From Marinobacter salarius (lineage in GTDB: Bacteria; Pseudomonadota; Gammaproteobacteria; Pseudomonadales; Oleiphilaceae): a stretch of DNA of 64,000 nucleotides. The position numbers and the translations under genes were made by a program. The notes beneath the pieces were generated by a model. The model was not told the DNA's origin, did no database searches, and was given only the letters and a program-made list of their open reading frames with translations. Positions 33,661 through 42,399 of the stretch are shown piece after piece (position 1 is the first letter of the stretch; each line of letters begins with the position of its first letter). Where the stretch lies: NCBI RefSeq assembly GCF_032922745.1, contig NZ_CP136693.1:1860001-1924000 (forward strand), read 5' to 3'.

Positions 33661-33730
33661 TGAAACCTGCGGTCGCCTGCACACCGCCATCCGCGAAGAC
33701 GCCAGCATGAACCTGGCCGCCATTGATTCG
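33661..33730 (+). pseudogene. Fragment of a ureG gene
   Basis: About 70 bases translate as [22 protein letters not shown], nearly identical to UreG residues around its CPH motif ('[22 protein letters not shown]'). The DNA differs from the local ureG at many codon positions, so it is not a recent copy of 22595-22670. It has no start, is truncated on both sides, and ends at the DUF2956 gene. Confidence 0.75.
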
Positions 33731-33731
33731 T

Positions 33732-34076
33732 TTAGCCCCCCAGGCCCAAGCCCAGTGTATAGAGACCGATTCCAGCCCAGGTGATCAGTAGCAGCGCCCA
33801 AGGTAGCCATGGGGTCCGATAGCGGATCTCGGATTCTGCAGGATTTTGTTCCGCGATTTCGGCCGCTGTTTGGTGTTCTTGTTTTTTGCGCTGTTTGTCT
33901 TTTTCCCGGGCTTTGGCTTTTTGCTGTTTTTTATACTGATCAATGCCCTTCTCGATACCCTGCGCAATCATTTTTGTCTGCTCTTTGCTTTGCCGGGGCC
34001 GCTGAGTTGCCTTTGCCATGGCCAAGGCTTCCTCCTGGGTTTGCGGTGACGGTGGCTGCTTTTTGGTTTTTGCCAT
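33732..34076 (-). CDS. DUF2956-family small membrane protein
   Basis: The 114-residue protein has a highly charged, helical N-terminal part rich in K, Q and E ('QPPSPQTQEEALAMAKATQ', 'IEKGIDQYKKQQKAKAREK') and one C-terminal membrane helix ('WLPWALLLITWAGIGLYTL'). This layout matches DUF2956 proteins of gammaproteobacteria, whose role is unknown. Confidence 0.75.
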   Translation of the reverse strand: MAKTKKQPPSPQTQEEALAMAKATQRPRQSKEQTKMIAQGIEKGIDQYKKQQKAKAREKDKQRKKQEHQTAAEIAEQNPAESEIRYRTPWLPWALLLITWAGIGLYTLGLGLGG

Positions 34077-34158
34077 AGGGGGCTAAGCTCGGGTTGTTGG
34101 TGAATGGGGTATTATAACGGTTAAGATCGGCGTCGTTTATTCAGCTAGGAGCCAAGCT

Positions 34159-34821
34159 ATTACCTTTCCGCTGCCTCGTTTATATTCTTTCCGTCGTTGT
34201 CCTTACGCTATGCGCGCTCGGCTCGGGATCTTGTTTGCTGGACTGACGGTGGAGCTGCGGGAGATCGTGCTAAAAAACAAGCCGCCTCAGATGCTGGCGG
34301 TCAGTCCCAAAGGCACGGTTCCTGTTCTGCAGCTGGCAGGAGGTGACCGTTCCGAGAGGCTCGTTATTGAGGAAAGCCGGGAAATCGTCGAATGGGCGTT
34401 GCGGCAGAGTGATCCGAAGGGTTTGTTGAACACTGATTTAGTAAGCGCTAATGCCCTGATCGACCGCAACGATAACGAATTCAAACACTGGTTGGATCGT
34501 TATAAATACGCGGATCGCCATCCAGAACTCTCCCAGTTGGATTACCAGCAGAAGGGTGAGGTGTTTTTGCAGGCGTTGGAAAGCCTATTAGCCAAGAACC
34601 GGTATCTCCTGGGGAGCAACATCAGCATCGCTGATATTGGCATCATGCCCTTTGTACGCCAGTTCGCCCATGTCGATCGGGAGGTGTTTTACAGTCTGCC
34701 CTATCCGAATTTACAGAAATGGCTGAGGGATTGGCTGGAACATCCAGTGTTCCTGCAGGCCATGATCAAGTTCCCGTCTTGGCAGGAAGGCGATGATGAG
34801 GTGGTGTTTCCACTGAAATAA
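34159..34821 (+). CDS. Glutathione S-transferase-like protein with an apparent ATT start
   Basis: Translating in frame from ATT at 34159 gives a complete thioredoxin-type N-terminus ('LPRLYSFRRCPYAMRARLG', with the CPYA active-site motif) and a 220-residue glutathione S-transferase fold with the all-helical C-terminal domain. AGGAG lies 7 bases before this ATT. The first in-frame ATG (34210) would remove the first strand and the CPYA cysteine. So the gene either uses a rare AUU start or has lost its ATG by mutation. Enzymes of this type conjugate glutathione or act in stress responses; substrate unknown. Confidence 0.78.
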   Translation: MTFPLPRLYSFRRCPYAMRARLGILFAGLTVELREIVLKNKPPQMLAVSPKGTVPVLQLAGGDRSERLVIEESREIVEWALRQSDPKGLLNTDLVSANALIDRNDNEFKHWLDRYKYADRHPELSQLDYQQKGEVFLQALESLLAKNRYLLGSNISIADIGIMPFVRQFAHVDREVFYSLPYPNLQKWLRDWLEHPVFLQAMIKFPSWQEGDDEVVFPLK

Positions 34822-34822
34822 C

Positions 34823-34839
34823 GGGACAGATCTATTTTC
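34823..34839 (+). repeat. GGGACAGATCTATTTTC-type repeat, copy b
   Basis: Exact match to the 17-base sequence, one base after the stop codon of the glutathione S-transferase-like gene. Confidence 0.65.
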
Positions 34840-34881
34840 TCTGAGATCACGATCCGCGCTTCGAGCCAGTCTCGTAAGCCA

Positions 34882-36171
34882 TCATTCATTGGCAGAAACC
34901 CCAATGCGCTCGGCCAGGTAATCGCAAAAGTGTTGGGCGACGTCCTGGCCGTCTAGGTCTTCGGCGATTGTCGTCTTTCTTTGCTGGTTATCAATCGCAA
35001 GAATCTTGAAGTGCTCCACCTTGCTTACCCCCTGTCCCGTGCTTCCCGTGCGCTTGATGGTCAGGCGCAAAACCTGATCCATCGTCAGCTTGCGGCTGCG
35101 TACAGGCAGGAAGAGCCAGCTTCTCAAGGTACGAATTCCCTGTCGGTCAATACGGACAACCAGGCGGTTGAAGGGCAGGTATAAGGCAGCAGCGCCTGCA
35201 GCAATCGCGACCAGCACAAAGGGGACGCTGAACAGGCCCAAGAACACGCCAAAGGCCCCGCCCGAAAAAGCCGACGTCAGCATCGATACGCTTGCAAACC
35301 CGAAACCGCCTGCAAAGATCCAGGCGAACGCGCTGAGCATCTTGTTGCGGAACATGGGGAAACGCATTTTTATCTGATGGCCATAATCCTGGTAGTTCAT
35401 GGCACGGGAGAGGCCTGGCAGGTCCAATTGGCCAGACTGTATGGCTTCTTTGGCGGCCTGGGATTGTTCGTTACGCAGGTCGCGCGCCTGAGCACTGATA
35501 TCATGCTCGACACTCTGAGAACGGGTATCGCCGTGAAACGCCGGAATGTCGTACTGGCGCTCCAGATCTACGCCCGCAATATCCGCTTTCACCGATAGAC
35601 GCCAGAAATGGTAGCGGCTGGACCGTTCAATATCGGCTTCTGGTAAGTCGCCCGGCAGGTCGAATCGAAAAGCAAAGCGTACACCTTGCCCGGCTGTCTC
35701 AATTTTCGGTGTGCCGCGTTCCGCCCAGAGTATCCGCTCCTGGCGGGAGCGGTTCTTTCCCGATCCGGACACATAGGTGTAAATGCACTCCAGTGTCACG
35801 GTGACTTCTGCATCGGGAACTGCCAATTCCTGAACTCCGAGCCTGGGCACCAGAATTGTGCCACCCATCTGGCCACCGATGGCCGCAGGATATGGGTCCA
35901 TGATCAGTTCGACCGTGCCGTAGTGACGATACTCCCGGGTCATGGCGATGGCTTTCCACAATAGCCCCAGGCCCACAGCAGGAAAAGCGACGACCATTAA
36001 CACCAACCACTGATTTTGATCCAGGGCCTTTGGTAGAGTCCAGAGTAGCGGCGTGCTTATGGCGTTCCACAGCAGGGCGATGACCCATGTCAGTAAGAGC
36101 GTGCGTTTGCGATCAGACCGGATGCGAGGGGCTTCCCAGCCCTTGCGGCTTTGCCAGTTGAGGTGCGTCAT
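34882..36171 (-). CDS. Hypothetical membrane protein
   Basis: The 429-residue protein is not recognised. It has two N-terminal helices (about 25-75), a large soluble beta-rich domain ('LVPRLGVQELAVPDAEVTVTL'-like strands, then 'VRFAFRFDLPGDLPEAD') and two further helices near residues 285-340, before a C-terminal soluble tail. The pattern resembles DUF3592-type proteins, but that is a loose impression. ParD copy 2 lies upstream. Confidence 0.55.
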   Translation of the reverse strand: MTHLNWQSRKGWEAPRIRSDRKRTLLLTWVIALLWNAISTPLLWTLPKALDQNQWLVLMVVAFPAVGLGLLWKAIAMTREYRHYGTVELIMDPYPAAIGGQMGGTILVPRLGVQELAVPDAEVTVTLECIYTYVSGSGKNRSRQERILWAERGTPKIETAGQGVRFAFRFDLPGDLPEADIERSSRYHFWRLSVKADIAGVDLERQYDIPAFHGDTRSQSVEHDISAQARDLRNEQSQAAKEAIQSGQLDLPGLSRAMNYQDYGHQIKMRFPMFRNKMLSAFAWIFAGGFGFASVSMLTSAFSGGAFGVFLGLFSVPFVLVAIAAGAAALYLPFNRLVVRIDRQGIRTLRSWLFLPVRSRKLTMDQVLRLTIKRTGSTGQGVSKVEHFKILAIDNQQRKTTIAEDLDGQDVAQHFCDYLAERIGVSANE

Positions 36172-36204
36172 TGTGGTGGGTCTTTTGTTGTTGGGGCGAA
36201 AACC

Positions 36205-36221
36205 TGGACAGATCTGTTTTC
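36205..36221 (+). repeat. GGGACAGATCTATTTTC-type repeat, copy c
   Basis: TGGACAGATCTGTTTTC differs at two positions. A second half-copy (CAGATCTATTAT) follows at 36229-36240 and contains the stop codon of ParD copy 2. Confidence 0.5.
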
Positions 36222-36236
36222 TGGAGGTCAGATCTA

Positions 36237-36500
36237 TTATCTGCGCGCACGTTTAGAGAGGTAAGTCGCGAATTCGTCGCCAGCAAATGCTGTGGTTCTG
36301 CCGGTTTTCAGGTCTTCCTGACCCGCGTCGATGGCATCTCTCAGATCATTCATCTTCGTAACGTAGCTGGACTCAGCTTCCTCGACCATCCTCAGGCCGG
36401 CTCGCAGTACTTCGCTCGCATTCTGGTAACGGCCAGAGGCAATCAGGTGGTCAACCACTTCGGACTGATGCTCTGTGAGTACAATATTTCTCGTTGCCAT
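36237..36500 (-). CDS. ParD-family ribbon-helix-helix antitoxin (orphan, copy 2)
   Basis: An 87-residue paralogue of the protein at 30506-30796, close to identical in the ribbon-helix-helix half and shorter at the C-terminus (ends 'LSKRARR'). No parE follows. Its stop codon falls in a GATCTATTAT sequence related to the 17-base repeat, as if the 3' end had been replaced. The same palindromic operator precedes it (36524-36542). Confidence 0.85.
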   Translation of the reverse strand: MATRNIVLTEHQSEVVDHLIASGRYQNASEVLRAGLRMVEEAESSYVTKMNDLRDAIDAGQEDLKTGRTTAFAGDEFATYLSKRARR

Positions 36501-36523
36501 GGGGTCGGCCTTTCAAGAGTGAT

Positions 36524-36542
36524 ATTGGCATAATATGCCAAT
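36524..36542. promoter_or_regulatory. Palindromic operator of ParD copy 2
   Basis: ATTGGCATA-A-TATGCCAAT with perfect 9-bp arms, identical to the ParD copy 1 operator apart from the central base, 24 bases before the start codon. Confidence 0.75.
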
Positions 36543-36603
36543 CAATGCGTTTGCGGTCCAGTGCTGCAAAAGGCGTATCGGTGTCAGCGCTGAATCTCGG
36601 AAG

Positions 36604-37803
36604 CTATTTCCCCCTTGCCCGTTCCCTCCGAACCAGCAACACCAAAGCCAGCGCCGCCAGTGACCCCATCACGGCGGCGAAAGTGATCCCGGTCGTCCTC
36701 AGGCTGGTCACGCTCGCCATCAACCCCAGGCCGATCACCGGTACCGAGATAGCGATATAGGCCACGACAAAGAACGCGGACGTCACCGCTGCCTTCTCCC
36801 GCACAGGGCTGGCCGCGGCGATGGCGCCCATGCCGGCGCGGAATGATATGCCCTGGCCCATACCGGCAATCACAGCGCCGGCGATGAACAGCGCGAGGGA
36901 CTGGGTGTAGGTGCCGAGCGCTATCGGAATCACGCCGAGCATCAGGGAAGCGCAGCCCAGAGGTAGGCGCAGCCTGAGCGGCAGTCTGCCCTGCAGGAAC
37001 TGACCCAGGGTTGAGGCGATGAAGATGCTTCCGGCCACAACGCCGATCAAAAACCGATTGTCGTAGCCCAAGACCTTGCCCATCATCGCCGGGGCGATGG
37101 ATGTGAAGAAGCCGCACATGGCGAAGCCTGCGAAACCGGCGATGGCGGCGGGAATAAACACACCGCGGACTTCCGCTGGCACGTTCAGGCGCTGGACGGA
37201 CAGTTTGGGGCGAGCGGGTTTCGAGACGGTCTCAGGCGCTGCCCAGATGCAGCACGCGGCCAGCATAGCCATGGCTATGTGCACCAGAAAGGTCAGGTGC
37301 AGTGGCCAGGGTAGGTACTGGGAAAGAGCGCCCGCTAACATCGGCCCCAGGCCCAGCCCGCCCATGTTCGCCGCCGTGGCAAAAAAAGTGGCTTTCTCCC
37401 GCCAGTGGGGCGGGGCAAGTTCAATGACGGCCACCGTGGCCGTACCGGTAAAGATCCCTGCGGACAGCCCCGACAGCACCCGGCCGGTCAGGATCATCGC
37501 CAGGCCATCGGCCTGCCAGAACACCAGGTCACTGATGATGGAGCAGGCCAGGCCCGCAAACAGCAAAGGCCGGCGGCCTATCTGATCAGACCAGCGCCCG
37601 GTCAGCACCAGTGCGGCGATCACACCAAAGGCATAGGTGGCAAAGATGATGGTGATCATCAGGTCGGAAAACCCGAAACTGTCCTGGTAGATCGGGTAAA
37701 GAGGCGTCGGCATGGTGGTGCCGATCATCGTGACACTGAAGGTGAAGGCTGCGCCCAGGAAAATAAGCAGCGGAAACAAGCGGTGTTGCTTGGGTGAGGG
37801 CAT
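36604..37803 (-). CDS. MFS transporter
   Basis: This 399-residue membrane protein has 12 predicted helices and the major facilitator loop 2-3 motif ('LTGRWSDQIGRRPLL'). It probably exports a drug or metabolite; the substrate is unknown. The ATG at 37803 follows AGGA and begins just before the first helix. A fragment of an ABC binding-protein gene lies upstream. Confidence 0.88.
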   Translation of the reverse strand: MPSPKQHRLFPLLIFLGAAFTFSVTMIGTTMPTPLYPIYQDSFGFSDLMITIIFATYAFGVIAALVLTGRWSDQIGRRPLLFAGLACSIISDLVFWQADGLAMILTGRVLSGLSAGIFTGTATVAVIELAPPHWREKATFFATAANMGGLGLGPMLAGALSQYLPWPLHLTFLVHIAMAMLAACCIWAAPETVSKPARPKLSVQRLNVPAEVRGVFIPAAIAGFAGFAMCGFFTSIAPAMMGKVLGYDNRFLIGVVAGSIFIASTLGQFLQGRLPLRLRLPLGCASLMLGVIPIALGTYTQSLALFIAGAVIAGMGQGISFRAGMGAIAAASPVREKAAVTSAFFVVAYIAISVPVIGLGLMASVTSLRTTGITFAAVMGSLAALALVLLVRRERARGK

Positions 37804-37866
37804 GCAGGGGTCCTGGTCGGCAATCTTAAAAGTTGGTGTGCTCGTTTTTGGTCTGTTCACACCCGA

Positions 37867-37974
37867 TCAATAATCCCACACAACGCATCCAGCCCATCCG
37901 TCAGCGGCGCCGATGGCGTAGAGGGTCTCTGTGGTTTCTTCGGTTAGGCAGACGATGCGTTGGGGATAGTTCAT
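37867..37974 (-). pseudogene. N-terminal stub of a cobalamin/haemin-type ABC binding protein
   Basis: The 35 codons read MNYPQRIVCLTEETTETLYA and continue IGAADGWAGCV before a stop. The first 25 residues look like the start of BtuF-type helical-backbone metal-receptor proteins, whose normal length is over 250 residues. Nothing of the remaining gene follows. Confidence 0.6.
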
Positions 37975-38061
37975 GGGGGCACTATACCGTGAAAGTGGGG
38001 CTTGACCACTCATGCAAATCGGCATGATCGCAGACACCCACAGCAAAATGCGCCCTGGCAT

Positions 38062-39162
38062 TTACTCGTAGACGTCCCGCAGGGAAAGCAGCTCAAAGTC
38101 CGGGGTAACGCCCAACCCGGGTCGATCACTGAGCCACATGCGGCCATTGGCGACTTCCGGGGCGCCTGTGGCGAGTTGCACTGTGTTGTAGTTGTGCAAA
38201 TCGGTGGTGTTTAACAAGGCTCTGGGGGGTGTGCTGGCGGCCAGATGCGCATAAGCCGCCGTCGCAATTCCACTGCCCCAGGCGTCTTCTACGGTCATGG
38301 GTATGCCGGCATCTGCACAGACGTCGCGAATGATCCGGGAGGGCGTCAACCCACCGAATTTGCTGACCTTGAGGGCAATGGCATCCATGGCGTCGTCCCT
38401 GATGCCGCGCTGGAGCTCATTCAGGGTGTTGAAAGCTTCGTCCAGTTTGATCGAATGCCTGGCACGGCGCCGGACCGACAGGCACTCTTCGTAGCTGCGG
38501 CAGGGCTGTTCCAGGTAAATATCCACATCCTCGACGGCTTTTGAAAAACGCAGCGCCTCGTCGCGCCGCCAGGCGGCGTTGATATCGCCGATCCAGAGCT
38601 CATCCGCCTTTTTGAGTTTGTTAAGCCTGCGAACCAGGTCAATGTCTTCTTCAACCTCATGACCCAGCTTAATTTGAATGTGGCGGAACCCCTCGTCGCG
38701 GTAACGTCGTAGTGATTCTTCCATTTCCTCTGGCTCGGCCAGTGGCACAATCCGGTGCAAGGGCATGGAGGGCGATTGAAGCCCGCCAAGCAAGGTGAAT
38801 ACCGGAAGCCCGGACACCTTGCCCAGGAGGTCCCAGCAGGCAATATCGATGGCCGCTTTGGCAACCGCCTGGCCGGTAAGGGCCTGATTCATCCGTTCCT
38901 GGATGACTGACACTTGCCGCGGGTCCTGGCCGAGTATTTCAGGAGCGAGCAGGGACAGGCAGGAGGGAAGGCCCTCGGCAAACGCCGGCATGTAGTTGGG
39001 GCCGCAGGGGCACACCTCGCCAAAGCCTTCGAGGCCTGTGTCTGTTGAAAGTACAACCACCGTTGTTTCGAAAGCCTGATGAGAGCGGCCACCAGCGAAG
39101 GCATAGGCTTTTCCAGTATATTCCAGGCTCGCCGTGTATACGGCCATTCGCTCGATACGCAT
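38062..39162 (-). CDS. Enolase-superfamily enzyme (mandelate racemase/muconate lactonising type), copy 1
   Basis: The 366-residue protein has the capping domain followed by the TIM barrel with the superfamily residues: a base-bearing 'QIKLGH', metal ligands in 'GDINAAW', 'YLEQPC' and 'IKLDEAF', and a second lysine in 'ALKVSKFGG'. Closest by impression are cis-3-hydroxyproline dehydratases or hydroxyproline-betaine epimerases. The start at 39162 (MRIERMAVYT) matches the second copy exactly. A 3' piece of a short-chain dehydrogenase gene lies upstream, cut by an IS21-type element, so this gene may have lost its original promoter. Confidence 0.88.
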   Translation of the reverse strand: MRIERMAVYTASLEYTGKAYAFAGGRSHQAFETTVVVLSTDTGLEGFGEVCPCGPNYMPAFAEGLPSCLSLLAPEILGQDPRQVSVIQERMNQALTGQAVAKAAIDIACWDLLGKVSGLPVFTLLGGLQSPSMPLHRIVPLAEPEEMEESLRRYRDEGFRHIQIKLGHEVEEDIDLVRRLNKLKKADELWIGDINAAWRRDEALRFSKAVEDVDIYLEQPCRSYEECLSVRRRARHSIKLDEAFNTLNELQRGIRDDAMDAIALKVSKFGGLTPSRIIRDVCADAGIPMTVEDAWGSGIATAAYAHLAASTPPRALLNTTDLHNYNTVQLATGAPEVANGRMWLSDRPGLGVTPDFELLSLRDVYE

Positions 39163-39281
39163 AGACCACTCTGCTCTGTACCCATCCCTGATCAAGTAAA
39201 TCTAGTTCAGCTATGTGGGGATAGATAGCAGAGCCGGTCGCCTTGAATGTCACGTTTGGCGACAAACGCTTCGGCGGGAGC

Positions 39282-39430
39282 CTAGTCCTCGTAAATCATC
39301 TTCCGCGTCATGCCGCCATCGATCACGAAGTTCTGACCGGTCACAAAGCTTGCGTCCGGCGACACCAGGTAGGCCACCATAGCCGCCACGTCCTCGGGTT
39401 TGCCGACACGCCCACTGGGGTTGCGTATTC
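39282..39430 (-). pseudogene. 3' fragment of a short-chain dehydrogenase/reductase gene
   Basis: The C-terminal 46 or so codons read GRVGKPEDVAAMVAYLVSPD and then ASFVTGQNFVIDGG, the standard SDR C-terminus, ending at 39282. Codons upstream of about 39430 are unrelated and belong to the IS21 element end. The N-terminal 200 residues, with the cofactor and YxxxK motifs, are absent from both sides of the element. Confidence 0.8.
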
Positions 39431-39605
39431 CAGACCAAGGTTGCCACTGATTCCAGACGAAGTCTGCCACCCATTCCACGCGAAAGCTGCCACTAATTCC
39501 ACGGCAAAGCTGCCACCCCAGCAGACTGCCTGAAGCTCCATCAAAATCGTCCGGCGCGGGATTACTTAACGGTACTCTGACCCTTTTCATCCGGAGATGG
39601 GCCAG

Positions 39606-41147
39606 ATGCCAGCGAAGAGGTTATCCATGCGTAAAATCAAAGAAGTCCTTCGCCTCAAGTGGGAGCGAGGGCTGAGCAACCGCCAGATTGCGGCGGCCTG
39701 TGGCGTTAGCCGCCCCACCGTAAGCGACTACCTGCGCCGCACGGTTGAGGCCGGTCTGAGCTGGCCGTTGCCAGCGGATATGGATGAGGCCCACCTGGAG
39801 CGGTTGCTGTTCCCGCCGCCACCGGACCTGCCGGCACAGGCCAGAGGTATACCCGACTGGCAACACATCCGTGACGAACTCACGGGCAAGAACGTCACCC
39901 TGTTCCTGCTCTGGCAGGAGTACCGGCAAGCCAACCCGGACGGTTATCAGTACAGCTGGTTCTGCGAGCACTACCGGGCCTGGCGGGGCAAGCTGGACCT
40001 GGTGATGCGCCAGGACCATCGGGCCGGTGAGAAGCTGTTTGTGGACTACGCTGGCCAGACCGTGCCCGTCATTGACCGCACCACCGGAGAGATCCACGAG
40101 GCACAAGTCTTTGTCGCGGTGATGGGTGCATCCAATTACACCTACGCCGAAGCCACCTGGAGCCAGACATTGCCGGACTGGGTCGGCTCCCACATCCGGA
40201 CCTTCGAGTTCCTGGGCGGAGTGCCGGAACTGGTGGTTCCGGACAACCTCCGCTCCGGCGTCAGCAAGGCCCATCGCTACGAGCCGGATCTCAACCCAAC
40301 CTATCAGGACATGGCCGCCCATTATGGCGTGGCCGTTGTCCCGACAAGAGTTCGTAAGCCCCGTGACAAAGCCAAGGTGGAAGGCGGTGTATTGATCGTC
40401 GAGCGCTGGATCCTGGCAGCCCTGCGCCACCGTCAGCACTTCTCCCTAGGTCAACTCAACGCCACCATCCGTGAGCTACTGGAGAAGCTCAACAGCCGCC
40501 CCTTCCGCAAGTTGCCCGGCTGTCGGCGTGACCACTTCGAACAGCTGGATCAACCGGTTCTACAGCCGTTGCCGGCAGAGCCGTATGTCTACGCAGAGTG
40601 GAAGAAGGCTCGGGTGCATATCGACTACCACGTGGCCATCGACGGTCACTACTACTCAGTGCCCTACACACTGATCAAGAAAGAGGTGGAGGTTCGCATC
40701 ACCCACAACACCATCGAATGCTTTTACCGGGGCAACCGTGTCGCCAGTCACCGGCGTTCCGATCAGAAAGGGCGACACACCACGATTGCTACCCATATGC
40801 CCGAGTCCCATCGCCAGGCGGGCGAGTGGTCGCCGGAACGGCTCATCGCCTGGGCGGCCAAAACCGGACCGGCGACGGAGAAGCTTATCCGCACCGCTCT
40901 GGGTGCCCGCAAACACCCTCAGCAGGCGTACCGCTCCTGTCTGGGCATTCTCCGGTTGGGGCAGAGCTACGGCGAGTCGCGGCTGGAGGCCGCCTGCCAG
41001 CGAGCCCTGATGCTGGGAAGCTGCCGCTACAAGAGCATTGAATCCATCCTCAAACACCGTCTGGATCAGCAGCCCCTGGAAGAGCAACAGGAACTGGCCT
41101 TGCCCGACACCCACGACAACATCCGTGGCCCCGCCTACTACCACTGA
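39606..41147 (+). CDS. istA: IS21 transposase
   Basis: A 513-residue transposase with an N-terminal helix-turn-helix ('LSNRQIAAACGVSRPTVSDYL'), a DDE-type rve catalytic domain ('GEKLFVDYAGQTVPV' with the first aspartate, 'VPDNLRSGV' with the second, 'KPRDKAKVEGGV' with the glutamate) and a C-terminal domain. The start at 39606 has GGAG upstream. It looks intact. Confidence 0.93.
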   Translation: MPAKRLSMRKIKEVLRLKWERGLSNRQIAAACGVSRPTVSDYLRRTVEAGLSWPLPADMDEAHLERLLFPPPPDLPAQARGIPDWQHIRDELTGKNVTLFLLWQEYRQANPDGYQYSWFCEHYRAWRGKLDLVMRQDHRAGEKLFVDYAGQTVPVIDRTTGEIHEAQVFVAVMGASNYTYAEATWSQTLPDWVGSHIRTFEFLGGVPELVVPDNLRSGVSKAHRYEPDLNPTYQDMAAHYGVAVVPTRVRKPRDKAKVEGGVLIVERWILAALRHRQHFSLGQLNATIRELLEKLNSRPFRKLPGCRRDHFEQLDQPVLQPLPAEPYVYAEWKKARVHIDYHVAIDGHYYSVPYTLIKKEVEVRITHNTIECFYRGNRVASHRRSDQKGRHTTIATHMPESHRQAGEWSPERLIAWAAKTGPATEKLIRTALGARKHPQQAYRSCLGILRLGQSYGESRLEAACQRALMLGSCRYKSIESILKHRLDQQPLEEQQELALPDTHDNIRGPAYYH

Positions 41148-41159
41148 AGGATCTCTGAC

Positions 41160-41915
41160 ATGCTAAAACATCCCACACTGGACAAGCTCCACGCCCTCAA
41201 ACTGACCGGCATGGCCGCCGCCCTGGCGGATCAGTCGGCCACCCCCGACATCACCGATCTGAGCTTCGAGGAACGCCTCGGGCTGCTGGTCGACCGGGAA
41301 ATGACCGAGCGAGATAACCGGCGCATGACCAGCCGGTTGCGCCGGGCTAGGCTGCGACACACGGCCATCCTTGAAGACATCGATTACCGGAACTCACGGG
41401 GCCTGGATAAAGGGCTGGTGCAATCACTGGCCGGCTGCCAATGGGTAAAAGAGCACCTGAACGTGCTCATCACCGGTCCCACCGGGGTTGGCAAAACCTG
41501 GCTGGCCTGTGCACTGGCACACAAGGCCTGCCGGGAAGGCTACACCGCCCAGTACGTCCGCCTGACCCGACTGCTACGGGAGCTGACCATTGCCAAGGGC
41601 GATGGCCAGTACGCCAAACTCCTGACCAACCTCGCCAAAGTCGACGTCCTGATCCTAGACGACTGGGGGCTGATGAAACTGAGCGCGGAGAACCGGAGAG
41701 ACTTGCTGGAGGTGCTGGAAGACCGACATGGCCGGCGTTCCACCATGGCCACTAGCCAATTACCTATCGAGGAATGGCATGGCGTAATCGGTGACGCCAC
41801 TCTGGCAGACGCCATTCTGGACCGGCTCGTTCACAACGCCTACAAGATCAACCTGCGGGGCGAGTCCATGCGAAAACAAAAGGCAAAGTTGACGGCCACC
41901 GAGACTTCGGAGTAA
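41160..41915 (+). CDS. istB: IS21 helper ATPase
   Basis: The 251-residue AAA+ ATPase has Walker A GPTGVGKT, Walker B 'VLILDDWG' and the DnaC-like fold; it assists IstA in target selection. It starts 12 bases after istA, as in other IS21 elements, and appears intact. Confidence 0.94.
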   Translation: MLKHPTLDKLHALKLTGMAAALADQSATPDITDLSFEERLGLLVDREMTERDNRRMTSRLRRARLRHTAILEDIDYRNSRGLDKGLVQSLAGCQWVKEHLNVLITGPTGVGKTWLACALAHKACREGYTAQYVRLTRLLRELTIAKGDGQYAKLLTNLAKVDVLILDDWGLMKLSAENRRDLLEVLEDRHGRRSTMATSQLPIEEWHGVIGDATLADAILDRLVHNAYKINLRGESMRKQKAKLTATETSE

Positions 41916-42099
41916 GAAGAGAAACCCCGCGTCGCTACGCTCCGATGGGTGGCAGCCTTGCTCCGATCCGGGTGGCAGGCTTCACGTGGAATGGGTGGCA
42001 ACCTTCAGCGGTTTACGCACGCAATCAGGCTGGTTCGCCAGTTTGAGCAAAACCAGCCAGTCTCCACATAAGGCCATCGAGCGCTAAACGGAACACGAA

Positions 42100-42273
42100 T
42101 TAATGGCTAATGGACAGTTTCGGCAGCTTCACGTGGAAGAAGGACTTGATTTTGGCTTTGAGTGACACTGCCATCTGCGCGATATATTCGCTACGTTCCT
42201 GCGATGCAAGCTTTGTGTAGTAATCAATGTCGATAGTGCCCTGTTCGTTCAGTTTCGGAGCCTGATAAGTCAT
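42100..42273 (-). CDS. Small protein divergent from a GcvA-type regulator
   Basis: The 57-residue protein (MTYQAPKLNEQGTIDIDYYT onward, then 'ERSEYIAQMAVSLKAKIKSFF') resembles the short RSP_7527-type proteins commonly found beside LysR genes. AGGA precedes the ATG at 42273. It is transcribed away from the LysR gene and toward the IS21 element, and may have headed an operon with the disrupted short-chain dehydrogenase and the enolase-type gene. Confidence 0.65.
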   Translation of the reverse strand: MTYQAPKLNEQGTIDIDYYTKLASQERSEYIAQMAVSLKAKIKSFFHVKLPKLSISH

Positions 42274-42399
42274 GGTGGTGTGTCCTGGTTCGATAAGTGA
42301 GTATCTTCTACAGGACTTATGGTAATGAGTACGAGGCTCTTGAAAAAGCGATCCTTTCTCATCAGACTGATGAATTAATCTCATCAGTCGAGCGAAGTT

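Larger units (their letters stand above)
39437..42005 (+). mobile_element. IS21-family insertion sequence
   Basis: The roughly 2.57-kb element encodes IstA and IstB. Its ends carry inverted, internally repeated sequences: AAGGTTGCCAC...ATTCCA...CTGCCACCC at the left (39437 onward), matched in reverse by GGGTGGCAGGCTTCACGTGG and GGGTGGCAACCTT at the right (41971-42005). Such multiple terminal repeats are typical of IS21. It cut a short-chain dehydrogenase gene. Exact ends and target duplication could not be fixed. Confidence 0.85.
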
